NCBI RefSeq assembly: GCF_001689125.2
Contig: NZ_CP015405.2
Coordinates: 3,451,001 to 3,515,000, forward strand
From: Blautia pseudococcoides
GTDB lineage: Bacteria > Bacillota > Clostridia > Lachnospirales > Lachnospiraceae
DNA length: 64,000 bases
Direction: 5' to 3'
Below the pieces are notes generated by a model. It was not told the origin of the DNA and ran no database searches. It saw only the letters and a program-made list of their open reading frames with translations. Shown here one piece after another: positions 26,410 to 35,882 of the stretch. Position 1 is the stretch's first letter; the number at the start of each line of letters is the position of its first letter. The position numbers were made by a program, and so were the translations under genes.

Positions 26410-27777
26410 ATGAAACAGACAACTGACCTGGGCAGGGACAAGGTGTGGGTGCTGGTCCTCAAACTGGCCGTGCCCTCCATGATCGCCCAGTTCGTAACTG
26501 TGCTCTACAGCATCATTGACAGAATGTTCATTGGCAACATTCCCAAAATCGGGGATTTGGCACTGGCAGGCGTGGGAATATGCGGACCTATTGTCACCCT
26601 CCTCACCTCCTTTGGAACCCTCATAGGACTGGGAGGCTCTATCCTCATGTCCATGCGCCTGGGCGCCGGGCGGAAGAAGCAGGCACAGTCCATACTGGCC
26701 CACAGCTTTGCCATGCTGATGGTCTTCTCCGCTTTGCTGACCTTCCTTTTTCTCCTGACGAAAAAATATCTTCTGCTTTGGTTTGGGGCAAGTGCCGCAA
26801 CCTTTGTATACGCGGATACCTACCTCACCATCTACACCGCAGGAACCTTTTTTTCACTCATGGCAATCGGGCTGAACTATTTTATCACCTGCCAGGGATT
26901 TCCCGGTGTGGGAATGACCACCGTGCTGATAGGGGCTGTCACCAACATGATCCTGGACCCGGTCTTTATCTTTGTTCTGCATATGGATGTGGCAGGCGCG
27001 GCCATCGCCACCGTCATTGCACAGTTTGCCTCCTGCGCCTTTGCCTTCTGCTTCCTCATAGGCAAAAAGGTTCCCATCAAGATAACATTATTCAGGAAAC
27101 CGGCCTGGTCCCCCATGATCATAAAACGGATCCTGGTGCTGGGCGTCTCCCCGTTCCTGATCCTGGCCACTGACAGCGTTATCATTATTGTCTTAAATGC
27201 CATGCTGCAGAAGTACGGCGGCCCCGGCGAGGGCGATACGCTCATCACCTGCGCCACCATTGTGCAGAGTTACATGATGCTTATCACAGGCCCCATGCTG
27301 GGAATATCCAGCGGAACACAGGCCATACTCAGCTACAATTACGGTGCCAAGGCTGTGGACAGAGTGAAAAAAGCGGAAAAATATATTCTGCTGCTGTGTC
27401 TTTGCTTTACAACCGTGATGTTTGTGCTCTCCAGAGTCGTTCCGGGGTACTTTATCAGGATCTTTACAGATGAACCGTCTCTGGTCTCTCTCTCCACATG
27501 GGGAATTGGCGTATTTACAATGCTGATCATTCCCCTCAGCTTCCAGTATGTATTTGTGGATGGATTTACAGCACTTGGGCTTTCCAGAACTGCACTGTTC
27601 CTCTCCATGTTCCGAAAAGGGGATTATATGCTCTTTACCATTTTTCTTCCTATCTTTTTCGGAGCCAAAAGCGCATTTTATGCTCAGCCAATCGCAGATG
27701 GGATCGCCTCTGTTATGGCGGTTGCGGCATTCCTACTCTTTTTCAAAAAACATTTGGAAAAACGTCTCAGCCAATAA
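26410..27777 (+). CDS. MATE-family multidrug/metabolite exporter
   Basis: 455 residues, 12 membrane segments in two homologous halves. The N-terminal LKLAVPSMIAQFVTVLYSIIDRMFIG and the GLGGSILMSMRLGAGRKKQAQ loop are typical of MATE proteins, which expel cationic compounds against Na+ or H+. Own promoter; the next gene also has its own promoter. Second MATE gene of the window lies at 30771-32144; the two are not close copies. Confidence 0.9.
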   Translation: MKQTTDLGRDKVWVLVLKLAVPSMIAQFVTVLYSIIDRMFIGNIPKIGDLALAGVGICGPIVTLLTSFGTLIGLGGSILMSMRLGAGRKKQAQSILAHSFAMLMVFSALLTFLFLLTKKYLLLWFGASAATFVYADTYLTIYTAGTFFSLMAIGLNYFITCQGFPGVGMTTVLIGAVTNMILDPVFIFVLHMDVAGAAIATVIAQFASCAFAFCFLIGKKVPIKITLFRKPAWSPMIIKRILVLGVSPFLILATDSVIIIVLNAMLQKYGGPGEGDTLITCATIVQSYMMLITGPMLGISSGTQAILSYNYGAKAVDRVKKAEKYILLLCLCFTTVMFVLSRVVPGYFIRIFTDEPSLVSLSTWGIGVFTMLIIPLSFQYVFVDGFTALGLSRTALFLSMFRKGDYMLFTIFLPIFFGAKSAFYAQPIADGIASVMAVAAFLLFFKKHLEKRLSQ

Positions 27778-27796
27778 GACTTTAGAAAAACTTTCG

Positions 27797-27824
27797 TTGA
27801 CATTTTACCGAAATACTTTAAAAT
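27797..27824 (+). promoter_or_regulatory. Promoter of the SH3 lipoprotein gene
   Basis: TTGACA (27797-27802), 16 nt, TAAAAT (27819-27824), 30 nt before the ATG, with an AAAGGGG ribosome binding region. Confidence 0.6.
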
Positions 27825-27853
27825 ATTAGAAAATGGGAAAGGGGATATAAGGA

Positions 27854-28501
27854 ATGAAAGACAAACTGAAATATCTTCTCCTGCTGCTGCTGTCTGTCCT
27901 GTGTCTGACTGTGCTTAACGCCTGCGGCAAGGATGACAGCGCCGCGGAAGAAGAGGCTGCACTGGATTCTGTGTCTGCTTCCATGGATGGTACCGTGACG
28001 GCCTTTACCGGAAAAGAAATCAGTGTGATCACTTCAGATAATGAAAAACTGACTTTTGATATGACGAAAGCTGAACTTGACTGTAAAAACGGAATTATTC
28101 CCGGCAACAAAGTGACGCTGATCTATGTAGGTCCCCTGGATGGGACGGATACCGGTAAGGTGCGGCTTAGAAAGATCATCACAACAGACGATAATGCGGG
28201 ACTGCTGCCAACAGACGGAACAAAAGTGATTTCACCCAGCGGCGATGCGGAAGGATTCCATTCCGGCAAGGCCGGATACGATGAGCCGGATTCCGGCACT
28301 GAGGTGGAGGAGAAGACAGAGACTGTCACAGTGAAAAGCCCTGTAAATGTAAGGGCAGACGCTGCAAGCCAGGCGGAAGTCCTTGGGGTTCTGCAGGGCG
28401 GCGCCACCGTGACACGGACCGGGATCTGCGATAACGGATGGCACAGGATCGTCTATGAAGGGGAAACAGGATATGTGTGGGGAGAATATCTCTCAGATTA
28501 A
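27854..28501 (+). CDS. SH3-domain lipoprotein
   Basis: 215 residues. Lipoprotein signal peptide with lipobox LNAC (Cys at residue 24), so anchored on the outer face of the membrane. Residues about 35-105 form a small beta-rich domain (GTVTAFTGKEISVITSDNEK...), followed by an acidic linker and a C-terminal bacterial SH3 domain (VKSPVNVRADAASQAEVLGV...GETGYVWGEYL, about 158-214). SH3b domains of this kind bind cell wall or peptides. No enzyme domain. Function unknown beyond surface attachment. Confidence 0.82.
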   Translation: MKDKLKYLLLLLLSVLCLTVLNACGKDDSAAEEEAALDSVSASMDGTVTAFTGKEISVITSDNEKLTFDMTKAELDCKNGIIPGNKVTLIYVGPLDGTDTGKVRLRKIITTDDNAGLLPTDGTKVISPSGDAEGFHSGKAGYDEPDSGTEVEEKTETVTVKSPVNVRADAASQAEVLGVLQGGATVTRTGICDNGWHRIVYEGETGYVWGEYLSD

Positions 28502-28547
28502 CACGAATACGCTCCGTTACTTTTTCTTCAGAAATATGTCATCATGA

Positions 28548-28588
28548 AAGAAACCGGGAAGACCTGCAATCTTCCCGGTTTCTTTTAC
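28548..28588 (+). terminator. Terminator between the SH3 lipoprotein and larB
   Basis: Perfect 13-bp stem GAAACCGGGAAGA / TCTTCCCGGTTTC with a 7-nt loop, followed by TTTTAC. On the minus strand it reads into TTTCAT and may also stop larB transcripts. Confidence 0.8.
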
Positions 28589-28604
28589 GCCTGTACTGTA
28601 TCAT

Positions 28605-29351
28605 CTATTTTCTGCATATCAATCGGTTGATCTGGGCACCCATGTACCCTCCGCCGAAACCATTGTCTATATTTACCACGGATATTCCCTCCGCGCAGGA
28701 ATTCAGCATGGTGAGAAGGGCTGACAGGCCGCCGAAGTTGGCCCCATAGCCAATGGAGGTGGGGACTGCTATGACCGGAACCTCCACAAGGCCTGCAACC
28801 ACACCGGCCAGGGCGCCTTCCATTCCGGCCACTGCCACAATGGCGTTTGCATGGCGCAGGCGGTCCTGCTGCGAGAGAAGGCGGTGGATTCCGGCTACAC
28901 CTACATCGTAGATACGCTCCACGCTGGCGCCGAAATATTCCGCTGTTCTGGCAGCCTCCTCAGCCACCGGAATATCGGATGTGCCGCCAGTACAGACCGC
29001 CACGCATCCCTCCTTCACAGCCCCTTCTTTCTCAATGACAAGTATATGGGAGAGGGGGTCATACTGAACCTGGGGGAGCACTTCTTTCACGGCAAGATAC
29101 TGGTCCTCCCTGGCCCTGGTGCCCAGAACACAGCCGTCCTGCTGATAAAAATGCTGGTAAATGCCTACCAGATGGTCTGTGGCCTTGCCGGAGCAGAATA
29201 CCACCTCCCCAAAACCGGAACGGACTTTGCGGTGGTGGTCCAGCTTGGCATAGCCCAGATCCTCATAAGGAAGCTTCTTCAGCATCCCCTCCGCATCCTC
29301 CATGGACATCTCTCCGTTTTTCACCTGTTGCAATATTTCCTGTATCTCCAT
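28605..29351 (-). CDS. larB: LarB-family protein (nickel-pincer cofactor carboxylase)
   Basis: 248 residues with the AIR-carboxylase-like C-terminal domain of LarB: VAVCTGGTSDIPVAEEAA, VAGMEGALAGVVAGLVEVPVIAVPTSIGYGANFGG and NIDNGFGGGYMGAQ. The N-terminal part (LLQVKNGEMSMEDA-like helix and DLGYAKLDHHRKVRSGFGEVVFC) also fits. LarB carboxylates and hydrolyses nicotinic acid adenine dinucleotide, the first step to the nickel-pincer nucleotide used by lactate racemase. LarC, LarE and LarA are not in the window, so it is an orphan here. Confidence 0.88.
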   Translation of the reverse strand: MEIQEILQQVKNGEMSMEDAEGMLKKLPYEDLGYAKLDHHRKVRSGFGEVVFCSGKATDHLVGIYQHFYQQDGCVLGTRAREDQYLAVKEVLPQVQYDPLSHILVIEKEGAVKEGCVAVCTGGTSDIPVAEEAARTAEYFGASVERIYDVGVAGIHRLLSQQDRLRHANAIVAVAGMEGALAGVVAGLVEVPVIAVPTSIGYGANFGGLSALLTMLNSCAEGISVVNIDNGFGGGYMGAQINRLICRK

Positions 29352-29535
29352 ATAGTACCTTTCCTCTTTGTGCTTGATCTGTCCTATATATCCTGCAAGA
29401 TGTAAGATGTGAACAGTTACTCATTTCTCTGTATCAGTACGGTATATTGTAACCATACACTCCCCTCACAGATACAGGCAAGCCCCATGCAGAATCGCTT
29501 TGGGCCCTGGGAACTTTGCCTGGCTGCGGAATCCT

Positions 29536-30543
29536 TTATAAAATTTCAACTCCTGCTTCACCGCAGGCAGTCAGGGTGGCTTCATCCCAGATGGAGGACT
29601 GTACCTCACCCACATGTATTTTCTTCAGAAGGAGCATACACACTCTGGACTGGCCAATGCCTCCGCCGATGGTCAGGGGCAATTCGTTATTTAAAAGCAT
29701 TTTATGGAAAGTCAGCTCCCTTCTCTGGCTGCAGCCGGCTTTTTCAAGCTGTTCGCTCAAAGTTTTTGCATCCACACGGATTCCCATGGAAGAGATCTCC
29801 ATAGCACACTGGAGCGGCTCATGCCAGAACAAAAGGTCGCCGTTCAACTTCCAGTCATCATAGTCCGGCGCACGCCCGTCGTGTTTTTCCCCTGATTTCA
29901 GCAGATCACCAATCTGCATGATGAAAATAGTTTTCTTCTCTTTTGCGTAGGCATTCTCCCTCTCTTTCGGAGTCAGGTCGGGATACTTATCCTCCAGTTC
30001 CTGGGAAGTGATAAAGGATACCTCACGGCACAGCTCTGTGTCCAGAATCTCATAATGGTACTTCACCTCTTCCAGCGCATTACAGATGGAATTAACGATC
30101 CTGGTCACAGTATCCTTCAGGTAATCTATGGTCCTGTCCTCTGCTGTGATGATCTTCTCCCAGTCCCACTGGTCCACGTAAGCGGAATGCAGGTTGTCAA
30201 GCTCCTCGTCCCTGCGGATGGCATTCATATCGCAGAGGATTCCTTTTCCTACATGGAAATCGTAGCGGTAAAGAGCCATGCGTTTCCATTTTGCCAGGGA
30301 ATGCACCACCTGGGCGTTCATATCTGCATCCGGGATGTCAAATGTTACAGGGCGCTCCACACCGTTCAGATCATCATTCAGACCGGAAGCCGGATCTACG
30401 AAAACCGGCGCTGTCACTCTTTTCAGATTTAAAGCCAAACATAGTTTTTTCTGCATCAGATTCTTGATGATACCAATCGCTTCCTGTGTCTCATAACTGG
30501 ATAAGCATGATTGATAGTTCTCTGGTATTGTTACTTTTCCCAT
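29536..30543 (-). CDS. asnA: Aspartate-ammonia ligase
   Basis: 335 residues, the ammonia-dependent asparagine synthetase related to class II aminoacyl-tRNA synthetases. Motifs: RVTAPVFVDPASGLNDDLNG near residue 40, WDWEKII, HDGRAPDYDDWKLNGDL, and the motif-3-like GGGIGQSRVCMLLL near the C terminus. Makes Asn from Asp, ammonia and ATP (AMP-forming). Family length about 330, so complete. Monocistronic by appearance. Confidence 0.95.
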   Translation of the reverse strand: MGKVTIPENYQSCLSSYETQEAIGIIKNLMQKKLCLALNLKRVTAPVFVDPASGLNDDLNGVERPVTFDIPDADMNAQVVHSLAKWKRMALYRYDFHVGKGILCDMNAIRRDEELDNLHSAYVDQWDWEKIITAEDRTIDYLKDTVTRIVNSICNALEEVKYHYEILDTELCREVSFITSQELEDKYPDLTPKERENAYAKEKKTIFIMQIGDLLKSGEKHDGRAPDYDDWKLNGDLLFWHEPLQCAMEISSMGIRVDAKTLSEQLEKAGCSQRRELTFHKMLLNNELPLTIGGGIGQSRVCMLLLKKIHVGEVQSSIWDEATLTACGEAGVEIL

Positions 30544-30687
30544 GTCTCTTTCCTCCCTTTTTTATGTTCTATGGAATGTCTTGTTACCTGCGGATTTTTT
30601 ACAGCAGACATCTGTCTGTTTTTGGCGGATAACAACTGTTTTTTATTTTATTATAAAAAAGCAGTGTTGTAAATAACCAATTCCGCC

Positions 30688-30805
30688 AGAGCGTGTCTGA
30701 AAATTGCTTTCGGCAAGCTGTGCGCGTCCCCATGAGGGAGGCGCAGCGGGCTGCGTTGACCGAATTGGGGTCAAATATTCCGCGAAGTGAGGCATGACAC
30801 ACTCT
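30688..30805. repeat. MITE-like element at the 3' end of the second MATE gene
   Basis: 118 bp bounded by imperfect terminal inverted repeats AGAGCGTGTC (30688-30697) and GACACACTCT (30796-30805). Inside are short stems (TTGACC/GGTCAA; TGCGC/GCGCA). It encodes the last about 11 codons and the stop of the MATE gene. A related segment in opposite orientation lies at 32200-32237. Confidence 0.55.
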
Positions 30806-32144
30806 GATCCAGCCGCCTGATCCGCTTTCTGTACGCCACTACGAGGATGACCATAGCGCCCAGCCAGGCACCTGTCTCGGCAAAATAAATACCTTCTTTT
30901 CCTATTAAAAGAGGCAGCAGCAGAGCAATGAGGATTCTCATGACCAGCTCTGCAATCCCGGAGCACATGGGAATGAGCGTGTCACCCATGCCCTGCAGGG
31001 CAGAGCGGTAGATGTGGAGCAGATAAAGGATGATCAGCGTTGCCCCCATGACCGCCAGATAATTATATGCAATGGTCAGCACCTCTGATGCATTGGATGC
31101 CCCTTGGGAGATAAATATTTTCAGAATGCTGCGCCCGAAAAGAAGGAGGACCGCACCGATCGCCACCGCGATCCCTACGGATATTTTGACTGAGGCACGC
31201 ACACCTTCCCTGATCCTGCCGTATTCCCCCGCGCCCAGATTCTGCCCCACAAAAGAGGATGTGGCGTAGCCGAAGGAGACTGCCGCCAGCTCCAGAAGGC
31301 CGTACAGCTTATTGGTAGCTGTAAAACCGGCCACGTATAAAAGGCCGAATCCGTTGATGACATACTGGATGACAATGCCGCCGAAACCGATGATCACATT
31401 TTGGAAAGCCACGGGAATCCCAAGGCCCAGCAGGTGCTTTGCCATATCCCAGTCCCATTTCCAGTCTGCCCGCTCTATGTTCCAGATACCGTATTTTTTC
31501 AGTTGGATAAAGCAGATGGTGCCGGAGCACACCTGGGCCAGCACGGTTCCCAGGGCAGCCCCCTCCACTCCCCAGTGAAATACCAGGACAAAGATAAGGT
31601 CCAATATAATATTCACAGCGGAGGCACCTATCATGGCCCGAAGGGGCGTCCGGCTGTCCCCCATGGCACGGAGGATCCCGGAACAGAGGTTGTAAAGCGC
31701 CGTTGCCACAAGTCCGAACATGAGGATCTGCAGATAATTGTAGGCCTGCTGCCGAATGTTTGACGGTACACGCAGCATGTCAAGCAGTCCTGACAGATTG
31801 CCGATAAAGAGTGCCATGATAAGCAGGGTGATCAGACTCCCGGTCCACACAGACATGGCCACTGCTTTCTTCAGACGTTTTTCATCTTTCGCTCCGAAGC
31901 ACTGGGCGATCAGCACGGAAAAACCCTGGGCCACGCCTGTGATCCCGCCCATGGCAGTAAAACTAAGCCAGTCCGATGTCCCCAGGGCAGCCAGGGCTTC
32001 CACCCCTACTCCCCTGCCTACGATCACACTGTCCATTACGGTATATAGCTGCTGGAATACATTTCCCAGCATGAGGGGAAGGGCAAAGGATACAATGATA
32101 CCTGCCGGCTTCCCCCTTGTCATATCTATTGTCTTTTGTTTCAT
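30771..32144 (-). CDS. MATE-family exporter with repeat-derived C terminus
   Basis: 457 residues, 12 membrane segments; begins MTRGKPAGIIVSFALPLMLGNVFQQLYTVMDSVIVGRGVG after a short leader, a normal MATE start. It also shows ISQGASNASEVLTIAYNYLAVMG-type second-half segments. The final residues (DQSVSCLTSRNI) are encoded by a MITE-like repeat that supplies the stop codon, so the original C terminus may have been altered; the changed part is after the last membrane segment and is unlikely to destroy function. Substrate unknown. Confidence 0.88.
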   Translation of the reverse strand: MKQKTIDMTRGKPAGIIVSFALPLMLGNVFQQLYTVMDSVIVGRGVGVEALAALGTSDWLSFTAMGGITGVAQGFSVLIAQCFGAKDEKRLKKAVAMSVWTGSLITLLIMALFIGNLSGLLDMLRVPSNIRQQAYNYLQILMFGLVATALYNLCSGILRAMGDSRTPLRAMIGASAVNIILDLIFVLVFHWGVEGAALGTVLAQVCSGTICFIQLKKYGIWNIERADWKWDWDMAKHLLGLGIPVAFQNVIIGFGGIVIQYVINGFGLLYVAGFTATNKLYGLLELAAVSFGYATSSFVGQNLGAGEYGRIREGVRASVKISVGIAVAIGAVLLLFGRSILKIFISQGASNASEVLTIAYNYLAVMGATLIILYLLHIYRSALQGMGDTLIPMCSGIAELVMRILIALLLPLLIGKEGIYFAETGAWLGAMVILVVAYRKRIRRLDQSVSCLTSRNI

Positions 32145-32199
32145 TTCAATTTCCCCTTGTATAAATGTTCAGCATGCCGGACCTGCGCGCCAAAGTGTG

Positions 32200-32237
32200 G
32201 CGTGCAGATTGTCGGAATGGATTTTCAGACACACTCT
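32200..32237 (+). repeat. Inverted second copy (partial) of the MITE-like repeat
   Basis: 38 bp, 29 identical to the reverse complement of 30688-30725, ending in ATTTTCAGACACACTCT. The two copies flank the second MATE gene in inverted orientation. The rest of this copy (from about 32168) is too diverged to align firmly. Confidence 0.55.
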
Positions 32238-32278
32238 AAAGTGCAGCCGTCTGCGGCGCTCTTCCACTGCATCCGGTA

Positions 32279-32332
32279 CAAAAAAACGCACAGCCTGTAG
32301 TGATGTATTATATCACTTTTACAGGCTGTGCG
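32279..32332 (-). terminator. Terminator of the first GH51 gene
   Basis: Minus-strand CGCACAGCCTGT pairs perfectly with ACAGGCTGTGCG around an inner stem, followed by TTTTTTTG. Confidence 0.85.
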
Positions 32333-32349
32333 GTAGATATTATTCGCTG

Positions 32350-33900
<1,551 letters not shown>

Positions 33901-33902
33901 TT

Positions 33903-33932
33903 ATTATACTAGTTGTATGGTCATATCAACAA
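33903..33932 (-). promoter_or_regulatory. Promoter of the first GH51 gene with motif in the spacer
   Basis: Minus-strand TTGTTG (33927-33932), 18 nt, TATAAT (33903-33908). The spacer contains the reverse complement of TTGTATGGTC (33913-33922), a motif also present upstream of the island's regulator and, as TTGTATGATC, near the GH43 genes. A protein bound here would block the promoter. Confidence 0.55.
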
Positions 33933-34014
33933 GTTGTTGATAATAAAACCGCAAAAGCTTTTCCGCATCCTTCCATGCGTCCGGCTTTTGCGGCAGTCAG
34001 GCTTCGGTCCCACA

Positions 34015-34902
34015 TCAGCCCTTAACAGCGCCTGTCGTAAGACCTTCTATAAAATATCTCTGGAAGCAAAGGAATATGACAAATATAGGAATAATCGCAA
34101 ACATAGACCCAGCGATCAGCACATCATAGTTGTTGCCATAAGGTGTGAGCAGTGTATTCAAGCCAATGGGCAGCGTAAATTTGTCAGCATCCCGGAAAAT
34201 CATCATAGGCCACAGCATATTATTCCATGCCCCCATAGCACAGAGGATCGTCATGGCTGCAAACGCCGGTTTTGTAATAGGAAGCATAATCTTAAAACAG
34301 ATCCCGTATTCTGTAGCCCCGTCAATTCTTCCTGCATCCAGCAGTTCTTTTGGCAGGCCGATCATATACTGCCGGAAGAAAAACACCGTGGACGCACCGC
34401 ATATACCGGGCAATATAACACCTGCGGAAGTATTCATCAGTTTCAGATCGATCATTTCCTGATACAGCGGAAGCATAAGGATTTCAAATGGCACCATCAT
34501 AGTGGCTATTACCAGGAAAAAAAGAACATTTTTCAACTTAAACTCATACATGGAGAGCCCATACGCTACCAGATAACAGATGAGCAGTGTCAGCACCACG
34601 GTCACAACCGTCAGTACCAAACTGTTCTTGAACCACATAAAATATTTTTTGGAATCTGCGTTCCCGGAAAACAGGTATGTATAATTGCTGAGCGTCATAG
34701 ATGAAAAATCAAGATTAACGCTGAGGCCTCTCCGGATCAATTCTCGCCCGGGCCTGAAAGACGCCAGAACTCCCGCGATCAGGGGAAACACCACGATAAA
34801 TCCCAATACCGCAAAAAAAGCAGTTGATATCACGGATAGGATCGTATTCTTCTTTTTCATACCCATCTTACTTTTCTCAGAGGAAACTGCACTCATGATC
34901 AT
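34015..34902 (-). CDS. Carbohydrate ABC importer permease (MalG/AraQ type)
   Basis: 295 residues with six membrane segments. The EAA loop, where the ATPase docks, is visible as ELLDAGRIDGATEYGICFKIMLPITKPAF. C-terminal FLCFQRYFIEGLTTGAVKG is typical of the MalG-like subunit. Overlaps the stop of the partner permease by 4 nt (ATGA). Pairs with the permease at 34899-35798 and the binding protein at 35883-37295. No ATPase gene is adjacent, so a shared MsmX-like ATPase encoded elsewhere is expected. Confidence 0.92.
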   Translation of the reverse strand: MIMSAVSSEKSKMGMKKKNTILSVISTAFFAVLGFIVVFPLIAGVLASFRPGRELIRRGLSVNLDFSSMTLSNYTYLFSGNADSKKYFMWFKNSLVLTVVTVVLTLLICYLVAYGLSMYEFKLKNVLFFLVIATMMVPFEILMLPLYQEMIDLKLMNTSAGVILPGICGASTVFFFRQYMIGLPKELLDAGRIDGATEYGICFKIMLPITKPAFAAMTILCAMGAWNNMLWPMMIFRDADKFTLPIGLNTLLTPYGNNYDVLIAGSMFAIIPIFVIFLCFQRYFIEGLTTGAVKG

Positions 34903-35798
34903 CTCTCCTCCTTCTTAAATGTGCCATTTAATATTAACTGTACAAAGTTGATAATAAGTGCAATCACCAAAAGCACCACACCAACCGCTGCTGCATATCC
35001 CATCTGATTTCTCTCAATCCCCCTCTTGTACAAATACCCTACAATAGTAAGGCCGATATTTTTCGGTGAGGAGTTTCCGTTCCACAACATGAATGATTCC
35101 AGGAACATTGCCAGTCCGGCATATACACTGATCGTCAAAACATAAATTGATGTGGGTTTTAAAAGAGGCAGTGTCACATAACGGAATTTCTGCCAGGAAT
35201 TAGCGCCGTCAATATCCGCCGACTCATACAGGGCGCCATCAATTCCTTTAAGGCCCGACACAAAATAGAGCATATTGACTCCGGTCCACCGCCAGCAGGC
35301 CAGGATCAATAGGGCGATCATACCCGTTGTCCCATTTTTCAGCCAGGCTACAGGCGCTTTTCCCAACAATTCCATCAGCACATTCATTTGTCCTGTGGAA
35401 TACTCAGAGAACATCAGACGGAACAAAGTACCTGAAATCACCACACTGGTCAAAGCCGGTATGTAAAGAATGGCTTTCCACAGGCCCTTTGCCTTCACCA
35501 GACGGCTGTCCATCAGCACAGCAAAAAGCATGGGAAACGGAATCAGCAGAAGCAGCGTTCCGATCATGTATGTGGCACTGTTCTTCAGCGCAATATGAAA
35601 TGCACTGTCACGCAGCAGTTTTGTATAGTTGGAAATCCCTACCCACTCAATCTGTCCCGGTTTTATGGACTGGAAGCTCATCTTAAATGCGCTAAACAGC
35701 GGATATATCCAGAATATGGCGAAACTCAGAATGAATGGCAATACGAACACCCATGGAGCGGCCTTCTGGGAATAGAAGAATTTCTTAAATTTTCTCAT
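34899..35798 (-). CDS. Carbohydrate ABC importer permease (MalF/UgpA type)
   Basis: 299 residues, six membrane segments, EAA loop LYESADIDGANSWQKFRYVTLPLLKP. An upstream in-frame start exists, but the ATG at 35796-35798 follows GAGGGAGATGA and gives MRKFKKFFYSQKAAPWVFVLP, the normal N terminus for this family. Forms the membrane channel with the next permease. Separated from the binding-protein gene by a stem-loop that probably lowers permease expression relative to the binding protein. Confidence 0.92.
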   Translation of the reverse strand: MRKFKKFFYSQKAAPWVFVLPFILSFAIFWIYPLFSAFKMSFQSIKPGQIEWVGISNYTKLLRDSAFHIALKNSATYMIGTLLLLIPFPMLFAVLMDSRLVKAKGLWKAILYIPALTSVVISGTLFRLMFSEYSTGQMNVLMELLGKAPVAWLKNGTTGMIALLILACWRWTGVNMLYFVSGLKGIDGALYESADIDGANSWQKFRYVTLPLLKPTSIYVLTISVYAGLAMFLESFMLWNGNSSPKNIGLTIVGYLYKRGIERNQMGYAAAVGVVLLVIALIINFVQLILNGTFKKEER

Positions 35799-35824
35799 AT
35801 ATTCATCTCCCTCTTGAAAAACTA

Positions 35825-35846
35825 CCCGGAGTGAAACCACTCCGGG
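35825..35846 (-). terminator. Stem-loop between binding-protein and permease genes
   Basis: Perfect 9-bp inverted repeat CCCGGAGTG / CACTCCGGG with a 4-nt loop; on the minus strand followed by TAGTTTTTC. Likely a partial terminator or 3' stabiliser allowing more binding protein than permease. Confidence 0.6.
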
Positions 35847-35882
35847 CAATTTTCTGTTTCGTTACGATCACCCTGATTTACA

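Noticed and set aside
29352..29535. Possible small gene between larB and asnA
   Set aside because: Short open frames there lack ribosome binding sites and overlap the asnA 3' end; nothing recognisable.
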